A stretch of DNA of 64,000 nt from Toxorhynchites rutilus septentrionalis (taxonomy: Eukaryota; Arthropoda; Insecta; Diptera; Culicidae), in contig NC_073746.1 of assembly GCF_029784135.1 (NCBI RefSeq), forward strand, positions 145,890,556 to 145,954,555. The letters are read 5' to 3'. Positions 1 through 9,905 of the stretch are shown piece after piece (within the stretch, counting starts at the first letter, position 1; each line of letters begins with the position of its first letter). The notes beneath the pieces were generated by a model that saw only the letters and a program-made list of their open reading frames with translations, had not been told where the DNA came from and ran no database searches. A program made the translations under genes and the position numbers.

Positions 1-63
1 ACAAGTGTCGTGTTGACAGTGTTGTGATTGTTCTTGTCAGTCTCAAGTTTAAGCGCGTCAAAG

Positions 64-1070
64 ATGGAGTCCACCAAGTAAGAAATTCGCTTCTACTACC
101 TGCGAGGTAAAACTTCGTTTCTACTACCTGCGAGGTAAAACTGCAACGAACGCGGCCGAAAAAATTCGTGTACTTTATGGACCCGATACTGTAACGATTC
201 GCACAGTACAGCGTTGGTTTGATCGATTTCGTTCTAGTGTAGTGGCTGTCGAAGATACACCCCATACTGGTAGGCCAATCGTCGTGGAAACCGATAAAAT
301 CGTTGAAATCATCCAAGTAGACCGGCATGTGAGCACTCGCTCGGTTGGTCAGGAACTGGGTATAGATCATAAAACCGTTTGGAACCATTTGCAGAAGATT
401 GGATTCCAAAAAAAGCTGGATGTATGGGTGCCACGCGAGTTGACGCAAAAAAAAATCTTTTAGACCGAATCAACGCCTGCGATGCACTGCTGAAACCGAA
501 CGAATTGACCCATTTTTGAAGAAGATGGTGACTGGTGATGGAAAGTGAACCTAAAGCGAAAAAAGTCGTGGTTGAAGCGCAATGAGCCAGCCCAAACCAT
601 CGCCAAGCCCGGATTGACGGCCTGGAAGGTTTTGCTGTGTGTTTGGTGGGATTGGAAGGGATTCATCCACTATGAGCTCATAGACCCTCAACTCGGTTCT
701 CTACTGTGAGCAGCTTGACCGTTTGAAGCAGGCGATTGACCAGAAGCGGCCAGAAATGATCAATAGGAACGGTGTTGTTTTCCACCAGGACAACGCTCGG
801 CCTCACACATTTTTGATGACCCGCCAGAAGCTATGGGAGCTCGGATGGGATGTCCTATTGCACAAACCGTGTAGTCCGGACCTGGCTCCAAGTGATTATC
901 ATCTCTTCCGGTCCATTCAAAAAAGGCTTTTGATGGTACTGAGTTGGCCTCAAAAGAGGCTTGCGAAAACTGGCTGTCTGAGTTTTTTTGCAAATAAGGA
1001 GGGGGAATTAATGAAGTTGCCTTCTAAATGGCAACAAGTTTGCGAACAAAACGGCGCATATTTGACTTAA
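64..1070 (+). pseudogene. Mariner transposase remnant, irritans-like, several frame breaks
   Basis: A transposase of a Tc1/mariner cut-and-paste element, now dead. The frame opens MESTK and meets a stop at 79-81. After a 28-bp tandem duplication it continues as an N-terminal helix-turn-helix region (GPDTVTIRTVQRWFDRFRS, then STRSVGQELGIDHKTVWNHL). The first catalytic aspartate lies in MVTGDGK, where families usually have GDEK. The second is in HQDNARPH and the third in SPDLAPSDYHLF, with 34 residues between them, as in D,D34D mariners. Frames break in the A-run near 450-458, after the GDGK motif, near 700 and near 920-950. The end reads EQNGAYLT then stop. The 5' terminal repeat would lie left of the window, and no 3' repeat was found before the repeat fragment at 1151. 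It is close in sequence to the mariner at 50.8-52.2 kb but is a separate copy. Confidence 0.9.
86..141. repeat. 28-bp tandem duplication inside the mariner relic
   Basis: Positions 86-113 and 114-141 are the same 28-bp word with one mismatch (c at 90, t at 118). It adds a non-multiple of three to the transposase frame, so it is one of the disabling changes. Confidence 0.9.
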
Positions 1071-1150
1071 ATTGGATAATTTTAAGTATGTTAAATAATG
1101 CGTCAAATTTCGATCAGAAATACGACATTTCCTTTTCCCCAACCCTATAT

Positions 1151-1215
1151 GTGGTGGATAGGGACCGCATAAAAAAAAGTAACAAACGTAGTAAGTACGT
1201 AGAACTCAAATACTG
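1151..1215. repeat. Fragment of the TA-flanked MITE family (see 60405-60863)
   Basis: The run GTGGATAGGGACCGCATAAA, followed further on by a CTCAAAT motif, matches the middle of the complete element at 60.4-60.9 kb and the fragment at 33.8 kb. It interrupts the expected 3' end of the mariner relic. Neither terminus is present here. Confidence 0.6.
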
Positions 1216-1640
1216 ATTTTTTTCCAAAAACGTTTATCAATCAGACTCAATTACTTATTATCTAACGTTTACAGAGTCAAATTTCACCTTAAAATATCAC
1301 TTATTTTCTGTATAATTAAGACTAACAATTTAATAATAACTGAATCTAACACTAGATTAATTGGACAGGATTAGGATTTAGAACTAGGGTGGAGCGAGTG
1401 GGGTAGTTTGGTTTGATGAGGAGGGAAGGAATCAAACAGAGATATCATTTCTTTTGATAAATTGGCATAAGGTTGAGGTCACGACTAGCTAAGATGTCTC
1501 TAAACGGTAGGTCAGATTGCCTTCCTAGTGCCCTGAGTGAATCCGATAAGTGAGCCCTGGCAGAATGAAAGTCCTGCTGCATGTTGGAACGTGTTGCCAT
1601 GTAAAATTAGGTCATGCGCAACGTATTACATTTGATGGAA
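1215..1640 (-). pseudogene. LINE ORF2 C-terminal tail and 3' region
   Basis: On the minus strand, 1600-1445 reads through a frame ending RALGRQSDLPFRDILASRD and then a stop near 1445. This is clearly homologous to the end of the LINE protein at 9372-9893, which reads RAKGRQSDIPVRDILGSRD. It is therefore the C-terminus of the same RNase H-containing non-LTR family, older and more diverged than the copies at 8.9 and 15.6 kb. Sequence from 1444 down to about 1215 is probably 3' UTR. No poly-A tail or target duplication is preserved. Upstream (1640-2040) no further reading frame was recognised. Confidence 0.65.
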
Positions 1641-2699
1641 GGATTGTGTTGCCCACTTTTCACCAACTAGTTTGAGGGAGAAGCTACCATTTTTGTAGTA
1701 GATGGATCCTCGAAGGGCCACCACCTTCTTGGTGGAAGCTGGACACGAGTAACCGTCCACCAATGTAGGAAATGGGAGAGCCGCTACTCAAACAGTGCAG
1801 TTGGGCACGGTTGTCACTACTCTGGAATTAGCTGATATTGGGAGGGTCGCCACTCCAATAGCGGTGCTGGACACAAATGACACCACTGGTACTGGAACAT
1901 CTCACTTGAATGGAACACTTTTGGATCGTTAGGATGTTGAATTCCTTATCCCAATTCTAAACTGGGGTTGCCTTTTATATGCTTTTTGCTTTTTTGTCTT
2001 TGCATTAGGCGGCCTAACAACTTGTCAGATTAAGTAATCAAGTCAATACATTTGAAAAAAATAACGAACCGAATAAAGCACGATAATTGACTGGCACAAT
2101 ACTTAAACACTGCGTTTCACAACTATAGAACCACTCATTTTTACTGAGTTTCCAGAGATATGTAAGAAGTCGGTTGAATTGAAATTTATAGTGTAGAATA
2201 TAACAACCATCTTCATTCAAACGACTGGCTATTTGAGCTTTATTGTTGTGTTTAGGCGCGAAACATTAAAAAAACGGAAATTCCAGTGTTTCATAACGAT
2301 TGAACCAGATAAAAAAACTCTCACTCCTCTACAAAATGAACGTCAATTTCACATGAATAACAATAAGTTTTAAATTCATATGTCATCTTTAGTTCTCGAT
2401 CAGTTCAAATAATCCTTCAAATCACTAAGCTGCATCTACTATTCCTACGATCACACCTCATAAGTTCTTGATAGGGTTTTGATATGGTAAACAAGCTGAC
2501 CAGTCCAGAATCTGAAGCCCCTATTCAATAAACCATGCCTTGATTTTCCGAATGTTATGAATTGATGTCAAATTACCCTATTTTCACGGTGTTTTTGATG
2601 CAAAAACAGAAGTAAATGATTCTGGAGTACTTCATTGCACTTCTGACTGTACATTGGTGTTGATGAAAAGCTATCTGAACCAGGCCGTTTTGAAAATAT
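1641..2699. other. No recognisable gene
   Basis: The left part (1640-1950) is relatively GC-rich for this window and may be decayed retroelement. The rest is AT-rich with no coherent frame. From about 2570 the plus strand may already hold decayed mariner sequence, but this could not be aligned by eye. Confidence 0.5.
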
Positions 2700-3228
2700 T
2701 TTCCTCACTCTTTGTGGGGTTTGGGCGTGAAAGTGGTTATTTTTGTGGTAAAGCGTATCTAAAGCCCGGCCAATCAGGAACATGAACGCCGAAGCCAAAT
2801 GTCCACGGTGTCAAAGTGATGCTCTGTATTTGGTGAAATCAAATGGGTGTGAGCTGACAAATCCTGATTAAACGATCAATTGAGACTTCTACAGGCATCT
2901 ATTGATCCGTTTAAACCGATCTTCTGCCAAAAAAGTTTAGATTTCGCGACCCGACACTAGTCGATAATATTCCATCATGACAATGCTCGGCCTCATGTTG
3001 ATGTCCGGAAATGATGGATGTGAAATTTTTATAGCTCAGACCTTGCCTCTTTCAGCTAACATTCCGATCGTTGCAGAACACTTTGAGTGGAATATACATT
3101 TCTTCAAAACAGGGTATCAAAATTGGCTGGATTCATTCTTGGCTTCAAAAGATGAATGCTTCTTTCGCGACGGAATCCATAAATTGCCTGAAAGAGTAGT
3201 GGCTAGTGATGGCCAATACTTTGAATAA
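2700..3228 (+). pseudogene. Mariner transposase remnant, mauritiana-like
   Basis: Successive frames of the plus strand spell pieces of a second mariner type: a KPG...TPKPN segment followed by VKVMLCIW near 2760-2850, FYRHLLIRLN near 2890-2920, FHHDNARPHVDVR (second catalytic D) at about 2973-3010, and a terminal stretch NWLDSFLASKDECFFRDGIH ending in VASDGQYFE and a stop at 3226-3228. The terminal wording is that of the mauritiana subfamily (Mos1-like), different from the relics at 64 and 50959. Stops and frameshifts are frequent and no terminal inverted repeats were found, so it is an old dead copy. Confidence 0.8.
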
Positions 3229-4053
3229 TGTATTCATTCATTTTCTTATTTAGATAAATGAGTTTTTTATTGAAATGACGCTTACCATATGGCCACGAGG
3301 TGATCCCTGGATGTAGTTACGAATCTGAAGGTTGATGAACGTCAGATGCGTACCGATATCATTGAAGCTCATTTTCTCGATTTTTCGTTTCTTTGGTTTT
3401 CACTGAATTCTGGACGGATTTGAAACAAAACAAATGAATCTTTTGTGCTGAAGAGTTTGTTTTCCTCGGTACAAAGTTCTCTTGGTAATTGAACTAAAAA
3501 ATGTTGATTTATTTTTACGATTCCCATATCGTTCACGCCTATGGGAGCTAGTGATTCTAACTGAAACATTACTCGTACCTTGCAATATGTATTGAGCGAT
3601 ATGCATATGCGCACACTACACCGATTCAGTACCGGCCGATAAAAAGGTTTGATAGGCTTCCCGATTGCATTCAAACTGTTTTGTCGGTCAAGCCCCCGCA
3701 TACTGCAGACCAGGGTGTTAGAGACGCTACTATTAATTTCGCGACAATCGGGCAGCACAGCTTTCAATTTAATGTGTGCAGATAAACCGCACAAGAATAG
3801 GCCTATTCGCCAGTGTCCATGAATACATGAGCTTATAGTATCTTGGGATCCGGTGCTTCTAAGTGTTTCCAAATGTCGCGGCGTTCGACGGTCGATCTCC
3901 ACTCTTATCGGTTCTGAATTGAAATCCTTCCAGAAGCTTTCGCTGTTATAGTAAAGCTGCTTGTGGATCGGTCACCTCTTGCTGTTGTGTTGAAAACGTA
4001 CTGCTCTAGCGCAGTAAGTGGAACTGAAACCATAGACGGTTTGAATAATCTGG
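3229..4053. other. Unassigned stretch with one 177-codon open frame
   Basis: The minus strand is open from 3902 to 3369 (177 codons from an ATG, starting MEIDRRTPRH). No domain or motif was recognised in it, and the second minus-strand frame is also open over 3400-3606. Chance or decayed element sequence is the most likely explanation. Nothing else was seen. Confidence 0.3.
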
Positions 4054-4260
4054 GTTACACCCAGAGCTGCCAACCTTCCTGATTTTTCAGGATTTCCCAA
4101 ACTTTTCAGCACGCTTCCTGATATCCTGACGAACACCCAATTTTTCCTGATTTTTCTGAAATGATCCTGATTTTTCCTGATTTTTGTACTCTTTACATTA
4201 TTTGTAATAAATATACTGGTTTCCATGCCAAAGTTTTCTGCCATGATAGTTCTCCGGTTC

Positions 4261-5532
4261 ACGGAAAAAACGCTGTAGTAATTCGCCCAGTAGACCGATC
4301 CTTTTGAAAATTTTAAACAGTAAAATAAAAACTATTAAACAACTTTTGGCATTTTCTTTTTATTCATACTTCGAGCCCAAGCCCGTATGCTCGCACCTTC
4401 CTCTTTACCCCGTCCATAAAGTTCTGTACAACGTCAGGTTGTAGTTTTTTTTGAACAGAAATCCATTTTCTCTTGAAGTCCGCCTCCGATTTGACGACTT
4501 TTGGGTTCTTCCGGAGGGCCTGCTTCATAATCGCCCAATATTTCTCTATTGGGCGAAGCTCCGGCGCGTTGGGCGGGTTCATTTCCTTTGGCACGAAGGT
4601 GATCCCGTTGGCTTCGTACCACTCCAACACGTCCTTTGAATAGTGGCACGAAGCGAGATCCGGCCAGAAGATGGTCGGGCCCTCGTGCTGCTTCAATAGT
4701 GGTAGTAAGCGCTTCTGTAGGCACTCCTTAAGGTAAACCTGCCCGTTTACCGTGCCGGTCATCACGAAGGGGGCGCTCCGCTTTCCGCAAGAGCAGATCG
4801 CTTGCCCACCATGTACTTTTTGGCAAACTTGGATAGTTTCTGCTTGCGAATCTCCTCCGGAACGCTGAATTTGTCCTCTGCGGAGAAGAACAACAGGCCC
4901 GGCAGCTGACGAAAGTCCGCTTTGACGTAGGTTTCGTCGTCCATTACCAGGCAATACGGCTTCGTCAGCATTTCGGTGTACAGCTTCCGGGCTCGCGTCT
5001 TCCCCACCATGTTTTGCCTTTCGTCGCGGTTAGGAGCCTTCTGAACCTTGTATGTACGCAGGCCCTCCCGCTGCTTGGTCCGCTGGACGAATGAACTTGA
5101 CAAATTCAGCTTATTGGCGACATCCCGGACCGAACTTCTCGGATCACGTCTAAACTGCTTAACTACGCGCTTGTGATCTTTTTCACTAACGGAGCATCCT
5201 TTTTTTGCCGTTCTTCACCTTCCGGTCGATGGTTAGGTTCTAGAAGTATCGTTTTAGTACTCTGCTGACCGTGGATATGACGATTCCCAGCATCTTACCG
5301 ATGTCCCGATGTGACAACTCCGGATTCTCGAAATGAGTGCACAGGATTAATTCACGACGCTCTTTTTCGTTCGACGACATTTTTCCAAATTTACGAAAAA
5401 TTGACAGTGAAGCATGGCCAACGTGATCTATACACTCTTATCTGATTATAAGCGAAAGCTGAAGATATAATTCCTAAAAATTAAATTTCTACAGCGTTTT
5501 TTCCGTGATGCAATTTGATGTGACACACCCTT
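4261..5532 (-). mobile_element. DD37E (ITmD37E-like) transposon, copy 1, left end truncated
   Basis: Near-identical to the complete element at 37676-38973. The right terminus is intact: it ends in the reverse complement of AAGGGTGTGTCACATC at 5532, followed by the TA target dinucleotide (5533-5534). At the left the outermost 25 bp or so of the terminal repeat are missing and homology begins at CACGGAAAAAACGCTG (4261). The element lies inside the hAT-like element 4062-6243, so it inserted later than that element. Confidence 0.9.
4364..5380 (-). pseudogene. DD37E transposase, copy 1, disabled
   Basis: Starts at ATG 5380-5378 (MSSNEKERREL) and ends ...GLGLEV at 4364. Compared with the copy at 37805-38821 it has an in-frame stop at 5242-5240 (TAG replacing GAG), one extra base in the T-run near 5200-5206, and one base fewer near 4805. 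Together these split the protein into three frames. Catalytic positions remain readable: VMDDETY, FWPDLASCH and RPIEKYW, with 37 residues between the second D and the E. The C-terminal segment DFKRKWISVQKK is probably the ancestral wording, because the sister copy is shifted in frame there. Confidence 0.92.
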
Positions 5533-6251
5533 TATCTTACATTAAGTTAAACTGCGTACTTAACTGTTTTATCTCTACCCTCAATTGTTTCGTGGCTTCC
5601 TAAAGCAGTACTAGAAAATTTCATGAAGTCGGATTGTCTGACGAATTTATGAAATTACAACGAGTTGAAGTTTGAGGAACAACATAGCTTTATTGAGGAT
5701 AATGTGTATATAGATGTATCCCCAGAGTTATTAATGTAGGAATATATTTCAGGGTGTAAATTTACTCAAGAGAAAATTTTTGAATCTGCAGTCAATATAA
5801 AAAGATTTTATATGTAATTTTTTCGTCTGATTCAAAGTAGAATCAACTGTAAAGATGGGACTATGATAAATATAACTGAACTAAATATCATAAACATTAG
5901 GAAAAATTCAACAAGTCCTATATTGTTGATGAGCTTTCCACATTTGTCGAGTAAAGATTCATTCCTAAGCATGGACGATGGATTCAATGAAAAGTTGAAT
6001 ATTCATTTATCTGCAAAAACAATCAAAAGGTGAGGCGAAACACCAGCATTTCCGTTTATGCGCGGATTTATACCTCATTAATACTTTCACATATCCGGTT
6101 TTCGCCCGAAGAAAGATATACTCTGTTTCTGGTAGGATCCCAAAATTGTACTTTTCGTACAACCCAATATGAGCTATCCTGATTTATCCTGATTCCTATT
6201 TTCAATCTTCCTGATTTTTTTTAAATTATAGTTGGCAACCCTTATTACACC

Positions 6252-6646
6252 GAACACTGGCTTCGAACAACGTAGGAACGATGATAAGTGGGATTCGGGG
6301 GTAGCTGGGATTCGAAGACGTTGATCCAAAAGCCTTTTTGGAGTACGATCTCTTGGAGGTAACACAATTATCAAAGCCTCCTGAGGCCTTTCTGCATACG
6401 GCCACTCTGCCTACTATGTTGTCAATACGAGCTAGCCTTGAAAATGTCAATGTTGTCCTGGAACGACTAAATTTGCCTCGATTGAGAGCGACATCATCCT
6501 CCTGTTAATGACTATCAAAGAGGCCACCTACGAACGGTACTCGCTTGAAATCATAATGGTTCTCATTGGGATTTGATTAATAGAAAATTATTTTCGGGCC
6601 TGCTATTCTAATAATTGAAAATTGCTTCATAAATAGGGATAAATTA
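6252..6646. other. No recognisable gene
   Basis: AT-rich sequence with short open frames only. Nothing assignable was seen between the hAT-like element and the microsatellite. Confidence 0.5.
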
Positions 6647-6712
6647 TATTTATTTATCTATTTATTTATTTATTTATTTATTTATTTATGCACTTATTTA
6701 TTCATTTATTTA
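6647..6712. repeat. (TTTA)n microsatellite
   Basis: Roughly 16 units of a TTTA tetranucleotide with a few interruptions, directly abutting the Helitron-like element. TTTA words resume just beyond its other end (8073 onward), so the element apparently inserted into this repeat. Confidence 0.9.
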
Positions 6713-7049
6713 CTAGCTGACCCGGCAAACTTCGTTTCGAATCTACCCTTTAAAATTACCTTTAACTATGAAGTTCCTAGTACTTCTACCCCAAAACTCG
6801 TCATTATAATATCAGATTATTATCAGACACAATTTTAGTTCAAGATTTTTTAACTCCGTTACACCGAATAAATGTTTGATACAGAAAATATGACAGCCCT
6901 AAATCGGACAATTCCTTCCTCGAGTTTTGCTGTTATCAACACATTCGGCGATCCATTTTCTTCAGAGTTTTCCGAAAATTTTCAATTGTCATGTTTGGTT
7001 GGAATATGTTTGTTTGAAATATGTGTATTATTTATATGGGACCTACCAC

Positions 7050-7140
7050 CACCATTCCAGAGGAGGGAGGAGTGTCATACCATAAAAACATTTCTCGTAC
7101 CCAAAAATCCTCACATCGCAAATTTGGTGCCATTTGCATG

Positions 7141-7178
<38 letters not shown>

Positions 7179-7830
7179 GTTGTGTTACATTTGTATGGCA
7201 GCCTTCCCTTAGAGAGGGGGGGAGGAGCGTCGAACCACTATAGAATCGTTTATCGATCCCTAAAACCTTTATATCCCAAGTTTGATTCCATTTTCTTGAT
7301 TAGTTCTTGAGTTATGCAGCAATTTATGCATCATTTGTATTACAGTCTGCACCTTAGAAAGGGGGAAGAGTGTCTATTCACCATAGAAACGTTTTTTGCC
7401 CCCTAAAACCTTTACATGCTAAAGTTGGCTCCATTTACTTGATTAGTTTTCGAGCTATGCAGAAATTTGCGTTTCATTTGTATGAAAACCCCCCTCTAGA
7501 GGGGAGGGAGGAGTGTCTACTCACCATAGAAACGTTTATCGCCCCCTAAAACCTTAATATGGTAAGTTTGGTTTCGTTTTCTTGATGAGTTCTCGAGTAA
7601 TATAGAAATTTGTGTTTCATTTGTATGGCAGCCACCCCTTAGAGAGGTGAGAGGAGTGTCCAACCACCATAAAAACATTTATTGCACCCCAAAACTTCCA
7701 CATGCCGAATTTGGTTTCATTTGCTTGATTAATTCTCGAGTAATGTATAAATTTGTGTTTGATTTGTGTGGCAGCCCCCCTTAGAGAGGGCGGAGGGGTC
7801 TCGAACTATCATAAGAACCTTCCCCGACCC
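7050..7830. repeat. About five tandem 142-144-bp units within Helitron-like element A
   Basis: Each unit repeats a TTTGTATGGCAGCC-like word (near 7192, 7336, 7478, 7620 and 7765), a C-run/G-run inverted pair, an ACCATAGAAACGTTT-like word and a GCTTGATTAATTCTCGAG-like word. The same units occur in the copies at 23722-24106, 24740-25250 and 42600-43130. Confidence 0.8.
7146..7175. repeat. (GA)n microsatellite
   Basis: About 15 GA dinucleotides between two of the 142-144-bp units. Confidence 0.95.
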
Positions 7831-7899
7831 CGAAAACCCCTACATACTACATATCAAAGTCCATAAGAATCAGACAGACAGACAGACAGACAGAAATCC

Positions 7900-8072
<173 letters not shown>

Positions 8073-8837
8073 TTTATTTATTAATTCTTTCATTATTTAT
8101 TTATTTAGTTGCTAGTTGCCCTAATGATATTCACATTTTTGGATGAAATGAGGATAAGCCCTTTTGATGTTTGTTTCTGCGTCAAGGCAATTTTATCACA
8201 TTTGCAGAAGTCGATTGCATTTGACTAGAACGGATTGCAGAATGATTAAGTCGATTTTGATCTATTGTTCCAAATGCGATCGGATTCCAGAATGTGGGTG
8301 ATTGTCACGATCTTGATACCATTCGGTTTATGAAAATTACCTCGGAAGGATTGAGTTGTGCAACCTTTATTTCACATTCAATTTAATGAATTCAATGAGC
8401 TTGAGGTTGAGTTTGGGGAGACTGTATACTTCGTAGTTGCTCTCCGTAATTGAGCTGAACCAGCCAAATTGCATAAAGAACACACTGAATGACGCCTAGG
8501 AAAAGCATATCATTCTCATTGTGCAAGTTTCGGTGATTTGTGTTTTAAATAGTCAATAACGACGTCAGCTACGTCCTTACAGTCACCAGGGGATGGAATG
8601 TTAGTATGACATTCGCCGCCCGAAAGCCAGATGCATTACCTCTATAACGTGGTTCCATAGCGGTTATCATGGAAGGAAAAAAATGTTGTTGAGACTATTC
8701 CGAATTAGGATTCACTATGGTGAGTGATGTGATTATGAACACACAAACTCTCAATTATTTGGCGAAACTAGATTTCGAAAATAATATCCATTCTGACCTG
8801 AGAAAAATCCTTTAAAAACTCGAATGATATATTTTCA
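8073..8837. other. No recognisable gene
   Basis: After the end of the (TTTA)n context, AT-rich sequence without a coherent reading frame or repeat match inside the window. Confidence 0.5.
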
Positions 8838-8849
8838 TTCATCACTCTT

Positions 8850-9893
8850 TTTTTTTTTATCCAAAATATATATTTTTATTAAGGCTCATATGACGTCAAC
8901 CTGACGGGGCCGGGAGTTCAATATTTCGACAATGTTTGCCTTATAACTATGTTAGTAATATGTAACCGATTACTCGCGGTTGGCTCGAGGTTAGTATTAC
9001 AAGTGTATTCGTAATTGTGATGTTGCTGTCTCCAATGCTCTGTACCTGTGCCCGACACGGGATACTTCCTTTTGGGATGCAGCTGACCATTAATCAGCAA
9101 CGCCCCCTAGTCTGTACCCCATATCTAGCGTGGTGCGTCTTCTCGACTCGAGGAATCCAGGATAGAATGGTCACTAGCCGGCGCAAACATCAGCTCGTGT
9201 AGAGTTGTCATGAGCGGTACAACCTTTGGCTCTTGTTGAATGATCAGTGGACTGCACAACCTTTGGCCCGTGTATCTGTAAAGAGTGTGTGTATGTATTG
9301 CCGCGACTAAGTAAAAGTTTATAGATCGGATAGGAGGGATATGAAACAGGGACACAACGAAGGAAACATCATTAAACGTTGACATCGGCGTTTCTGAGGA
9401 ACAGGTATAGATGAAGCAGAAGATCAGGATCACGGCTACCTAAGATATCCCGGACGGGGATATCCGATTGTCTGCCTTTTGCTCTCAGTGCTCTAGAGAG
9501 CTGAGAGCGAGCAGCATGGAACCGGATACACGACCAGACAACATGCTCGATGTCGTGGTAGCCATCGCCACAATCACAAAGATTGTTTACTGCGAGCCCA
9601 ATGCGATAGAGATGCGCGTTTAGGTTGTAGTGATTGGACATAAGCCGAGATATCACGCGAATGAAATCACGACCTACATTCAATCCCTTAAACCTTAGGG
9701 ATAATCGTGTGTAACCAGCGACCGAACTCATCTTCACTCCACATGCGCTGCCAACTAACGAGTGTGTCCTGACGAGGAATGTGAAAAAATTCGTTATAAG
9801 CAATTTGCCTTTTAAAAAGTGTGCCTTCTAAAGCGCCCACCTTAGCTAGCGAGTCCGCTTTCTCATTCCCCGGAATCGAGCAATAGGAGGAAC
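8850..9893 (-). mobile_element. 5'-truncated LINE (RNase H group, LOA/I-like), copy 1
   Basis: Minus-strand retroinsertion. The 3' end has an AATAAA-type signal and an A-tail (T-run 8850-8858). The 5' end is truncated at about 9893 inside the RNase H region. A perfect 12-bp target duplication TTCATCACTCTT flanks it at 8838-8849 and 9894-9905. The distal part is almost identical to 15570-16186, differing by a 6-bp gap and a few single changes, so both are recent relative to the other relics here. Confidence 0.92.
9372..9893 (-). pseudogene. LINE ORF2 C-terminus (end of RNase H plus CCHC-type tail), frameshifted
   Basis: From the 5' truncation the minus strand reads CSIPGNEKADSLAKVGALEG, the end of an RNase H domain with its NEKAD motif, through SWQRMWSEDEFGRWLH. 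A frameshift near 9690 then leads into 9803-9372, with FKGLNVGRDFIRVISRLMSN, a zinc-knuckle-like CDCGDGYHDIEHVVWSC and the C-terminus RDPDLLLHLYLFLRNADVNV. Non-LTR elements of the LOA and I groups carry RNase H and such a cysteine/histidine tail after the reverse transcriptase. The reverse transcriptase itself is missing because of 5' truncation. Confidence 0.85.
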
Positions 9894-9905
9894 TTCATCA
9901 CTCTT

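Larger units (their letters stand above)
4062..6243. mobile_element. hAT-like non-autonomous element, host of the DD37E copy 1
   Basis: The left end CAGAGCTGCCAAC (4062-4074) and the inverted right end AAGGGTTGCCAAC (read from 6243) agree at 10 of 13 bases. Both are followed by repeated CCTGATTTTT words. The flanks GTTACACC (4054-4061) and ATTACACC (6244-6251) agree at 7 of 8, the target-duplication length typical of hAT elements. The interior carries no transposase of its own, only the DD37E insertion at 4261-5532 and about 630 bp of AT-rich sequence. The pairing of ends is inferred from this coincidence of TIR and target site. Confidence 0.7.

Noticed and set aside
7050..7830. CRISPR-like or satellite array
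   Set aside because: The units are contiguous 142-144 bp without separate spacers and lie inside a eukaryotic mobile element.
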